From Poriferisodalis multihospitum (GTDB lineage: Bacteria > Actinomycetota > Acidimicrobiia > Acidimicrobiales > Poriferisodalaceae): DNA of 5,858 nucleotides. This document shows, in pieces, positions 4,120 through 5,858 of the stretch. The position numbers and the translations under genes were made by a program. Where the stretch lies: assembly GCA_028278755.1 (NCBI GenBank), contig JAPYOI010000282.1:1-5858 (forward strand), in the 5' to 3' direction. Within the stretch, counting starts at the first letter, position 1. Every line of letters begins with the position of its first letter. A model generated the notes under the pieces. It had not been told where the DNA came from, ran no database searches, and worked only from the letters and a program-made list of their open reading frames with translations.

Positions 4120-5858
4120 GGAGGCGACGGCGCATAGCTGACAGCGCAAGCCGTCGGGTGTTCCGATCAGGACGCCTTCGACCGAGGTCAAGAAGTAGCC
4201 GGTGTCCAACGCGGCCGCCGTCTTGGCTGCGGTGTCAGCATCGAGACGTTCGATCAGCGTCGATGGGTCGATGCCGCGAGACGCGAAATAGTCATCCTTC
4301 GCCTGCAGGAACAGCAGTGCAGGACGCGTGTCGCCCTTGATGACGAACGTCTCCTCAGGCAGGCTGCGGTCCTGCCATACCGAGACTTGGATCAGGCCGG
4401 CGCGATGGTGGCGGAACCCGCCCGCCACGACTAGCTCGACGCTCACACCCACATTCGCGTACGACAAGCCAATCGCGCGTAGAGCGTCCTGTGTGTCGGT
4501 CTCTCGCTGCGGCACGTAGATCGGGTCGTAGTCGATGAACTCAAGCCGACCGATGACGACCAAGGTGGAATCGCCGGCGATCTCCGCGACCGATTCCGCG
4601 CCATCGGCCCACGGCGCCTCGTCGACCATCAACGAGCGCCACGCCTTGACTGTCCAGGCAAGCCGCGCCTTGTCAGAGGATTCGAGCAGCTCATGGAAAC
4701 TCGGCTGCGGGGTCAGCGTCAAACCGGTCGCGGCCCACACGGCGTCGAAATTGCAGTCAGCCGCGTCACCGGCCGGCGAGCCTTCCCCTCCGCCGGCTCC
4801 GACTTGATCACCGGTCACGAATGGGCCGTCATCCCACACCCATAGTTCACCTGCCTCCGGGTCGTAACCGGTGCCCGAGCGAGGAAGCTGCAGCAGGTAG
4901 CGCTCATAGCGCGGTTCGCTGCCAGCCTCGTCGCTGCCGATGTTCGAAACGACATACACGCACGGCGCCTCGACGACCAGCGTGCCCTCCAGCAATGCGT
5001 CATGGGAGGGATGCCCACGCTTGTGACCCCACATCGACACGAACTCGGCTGGCACGCCGCCAAGGGGTTCGTGTGCGCCCTGGGAGCGCTGGTCTTCCCG
5101 CAAAGTGATGACCTTGGGCGGGAGATAAGTGCCGTCGAGCAGTGCACGGTCGCCAAGGGGCCCGGACAGCTCGATCGTGACCCGGGCGGACGGGTTCCCA
5201 GGACAGCTGGCTCCGCCTGAGACCGGGATGACGGCAAACGCCACCAGCACCTCGTCGTCGGTCTCGACGATCTGCGGTCCTTGGAGGGCGTCACCCATCT
5301 CGCGGCCGTTAGCGCAATCCATCTCCTGCACCAATAGGTCCACGCTGGTGTCGTCTGGCTGGGGCAGCGAGCCGGCACCCACGCCAGGATCAAGATGTAT
5401 CTCGACATGACCCAGACCCGGTGGAAGCGCGACTCGGGTATCGCAGGAGTAAGCGTTGCTGCTCCAGTCCCCGATGCGCCATCGGCCTCCGCCGTGGACG
5501 ACGGTCACGTCGTTGATTCCGTCATCGCTGAACGCAGCGAATCTGACGGCATCGTCGCTGATGTCCATAACCCGGTAGTCGCCGGCTGGCAGCAGCCGGC
5601 CGGGCGGCGAGTCGAGCGCCGCTCGCAGCCGCTCAGTGGCGGGGTGGTCGACTTCGTCGAGGCGAGGCGGATCCATGAACCTCGAATACGGCATCGGTCC
5701 GAAACGCCCGCAGACCACCATCGGATCGTCAGTGGCGAGATCGGGAATCACCTCCAACGGTCCGCTCGGAGGCTCCGGGCTTCGATAGACCTCGGCACAG
5801 ACCATGTGGGTGGGGGCGAGCTTCGCCATCTCGGCCAGCGCCCCAGGGGGCGGATCGG
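4114..5858 (-). CDS. Gene A: multidomain envelope protein, domains 1-2-3 (5' end off window)
   Basis: The frame is open from the right edge (first whole codon at 5856) to TGA at 4116-4114 and gives 580 visible residues. Reading does not start at the ATG at 5829: the residues before it (DPPPGALAE) match gene B's DPPAATLDR, so the true start lies outside and the protein probably begins with the same signal peptide and prodomain-like module. Domain 1 (visible 1 to about 255) carries LPPGLGHVEIHLDP, GREMGDALQGPQ, CPGNP and GPLGDRALLDG. Domain 2 (about 270-380) has GTLVVEAPCVYV, GPFVTGDQVGAGGGE and a second Cys (CNFDAVWAA). Domain 3 (about 385-580) has STLVVIGRLEFIDYDP, YANVGVSVELVVAGG and PALLFLQAKDD, a beta-rich layout seen in bacterial lipoproteins of unknown role. 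No catalytic motif is visible. Gene C follows after four bases and gene B after C, which suggests one transcript. The function is unknown and an extracytoplasmic location is inferred. Confidence 0.82.
   Translation of the reverse strand, partial: DPPPGALAEMAKLAPTHMVCAEVYRSPEPPSGPLEVIPDLATDDPMVVCGRFGPMPYSRFMDPPRLDEVDHPATERLRAALDSPPGRLLPAGDYRVMDISDDAVRFAAFSDDGINDVTVVHGGGRWRIGDWSSNAYSCDTRVALPPGLGHVEIHLDPGVGAGSLPQPDDTSVDLLVQEMDCANGREMGDALQGPQIVETDDEVLVAFAVIPVSGGASCPGNPSARVTIELSGPLGDRALLDGTYLPPKVITLREDQRSQGAHEPLGGVPAEFVSMWGHKRGHPSHDALLEGTLVVEAPCVYVVSNIGSDEAGSEPRYERYLLQLPRSGTGYDPEAGELWVWDDGPFVTGDQVGAGGGEGSPAGDAADCNFDAVWAATGLTLTPQPSFHELLESSDKARLAWTVKAWRSLMVDEAPWADGAESVAEIAGDSTLVVIGRLEFIDYDPIYVPQRETDTQDALRAIGLSYANVGVSVELVVAGGFRHHRAGLIQVSVWQDRSLPEETFVIKGDTRPALLFLQAKDDYFASRGIDPSTLIERLDADTAAKTAAALDTGYFLTSVEGVLIGTPDGLRCQLCAVASL
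5131..5340. repeat. Direct repeat copy 2 (domain 1 of gene A)
   Basis: This is the partner of 2401-2610, in the same orientation, with about 80 percent identity by hand count and no gaps. Many differences fall in third codon positions, as expected if both copies have been kept under selection for protein sequence. Recombination between the two copies would delete gene C and fuse A with B. Confidence 0.85.

Noticed and set aside
2401..5340. Mobile element or composite transposon bounded by the direct repeats
   Set aside because: The repeats are in-frame protein domains in the same direction, with no transposase, no terminal inverted repeats and no target-site duplication visible.
4114..5829. 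ATG at 5829 as the start of gene A
   Set aside because: Codons before it continue the alignment with gene B up to the window edge, and no ribosome site or signal peptide follows it, so the gene is truncated by the window.

Overview
This window comes from a GC-rich genome, roughly two thirds G+C by eye with strongly G/C-biased third codon positions. GTG starts, genes with no Shine-Dalgarno sequence but a TANNNT box just before the start codon, and lipoproteins with Ser/Thr/Glu-rich linkers all suggest a high-GC actinobacterium. The lipoprotein module types recall Acidimicrobiia (Ilumatobacter-like), but that is an impression from memory and not a placement.

Left part, plus strand (1-1056): the last 75 codons of an inositol-monophosphatase-family phosphatase, then a small DUF2784-type membrane protein that looks leaderless, then, 13 bases further on, a DUF2237 protein. 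These are ordinary chromosomal genes. A possible GC-rich hairpin terminator (1061-1093) lies in the convergent gap after them.

Middle, minus strand (1094-2356): a complete class II Fic-family protein (putative AMP-transferase) with an N-terminal inhibitory motif, an intact Fic core and a C-terminal winged-helix domain. Its control region carries two inverted repeats of the half-site CCTTCCGYAAT. Both have the same 7-base spacer, and their centres lie 41 bp apart, about four helical turns. One covers the start codon and the other the expected -35 region, so the gene looks autorepressed. Past its stop codon, the +1 frame stays coding-like for another ~22 codons.

Right part, minus strand (2347-5858): three tightly packed genes, named here A, C and B in order of transcription, made from a shared set of secreted domains. 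A runs off the right edge and contains domain 1, domain 2 and domain 3. C is a lone copy of domain 2. B is a lipoprotein with a prodomain-like module followed by a second copy of domain 1. A and C are separated by 4 bases. C and B overlap by four bases (GTGA). The A/C junction reads CTT TGA, and C lies exactly in the +1 frame. CTT TGA is the codon-stop pair at which RF2 (prfB) mRNA frameshifts. C has no signal peptide of its own yet keeps the cysteine pair of its secreted paralogue, so A and C may be made as one polypeptide.

The A-C-B set looks like a cell-envelope lipoprotein operon of unknown function that grew by duplication and domain shuffling. The fic gene lies 40 bases downstream in the same direction with its own promoter and operators. 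No rRNA, tRNA, CRISPR array or insertion sequence was seen.
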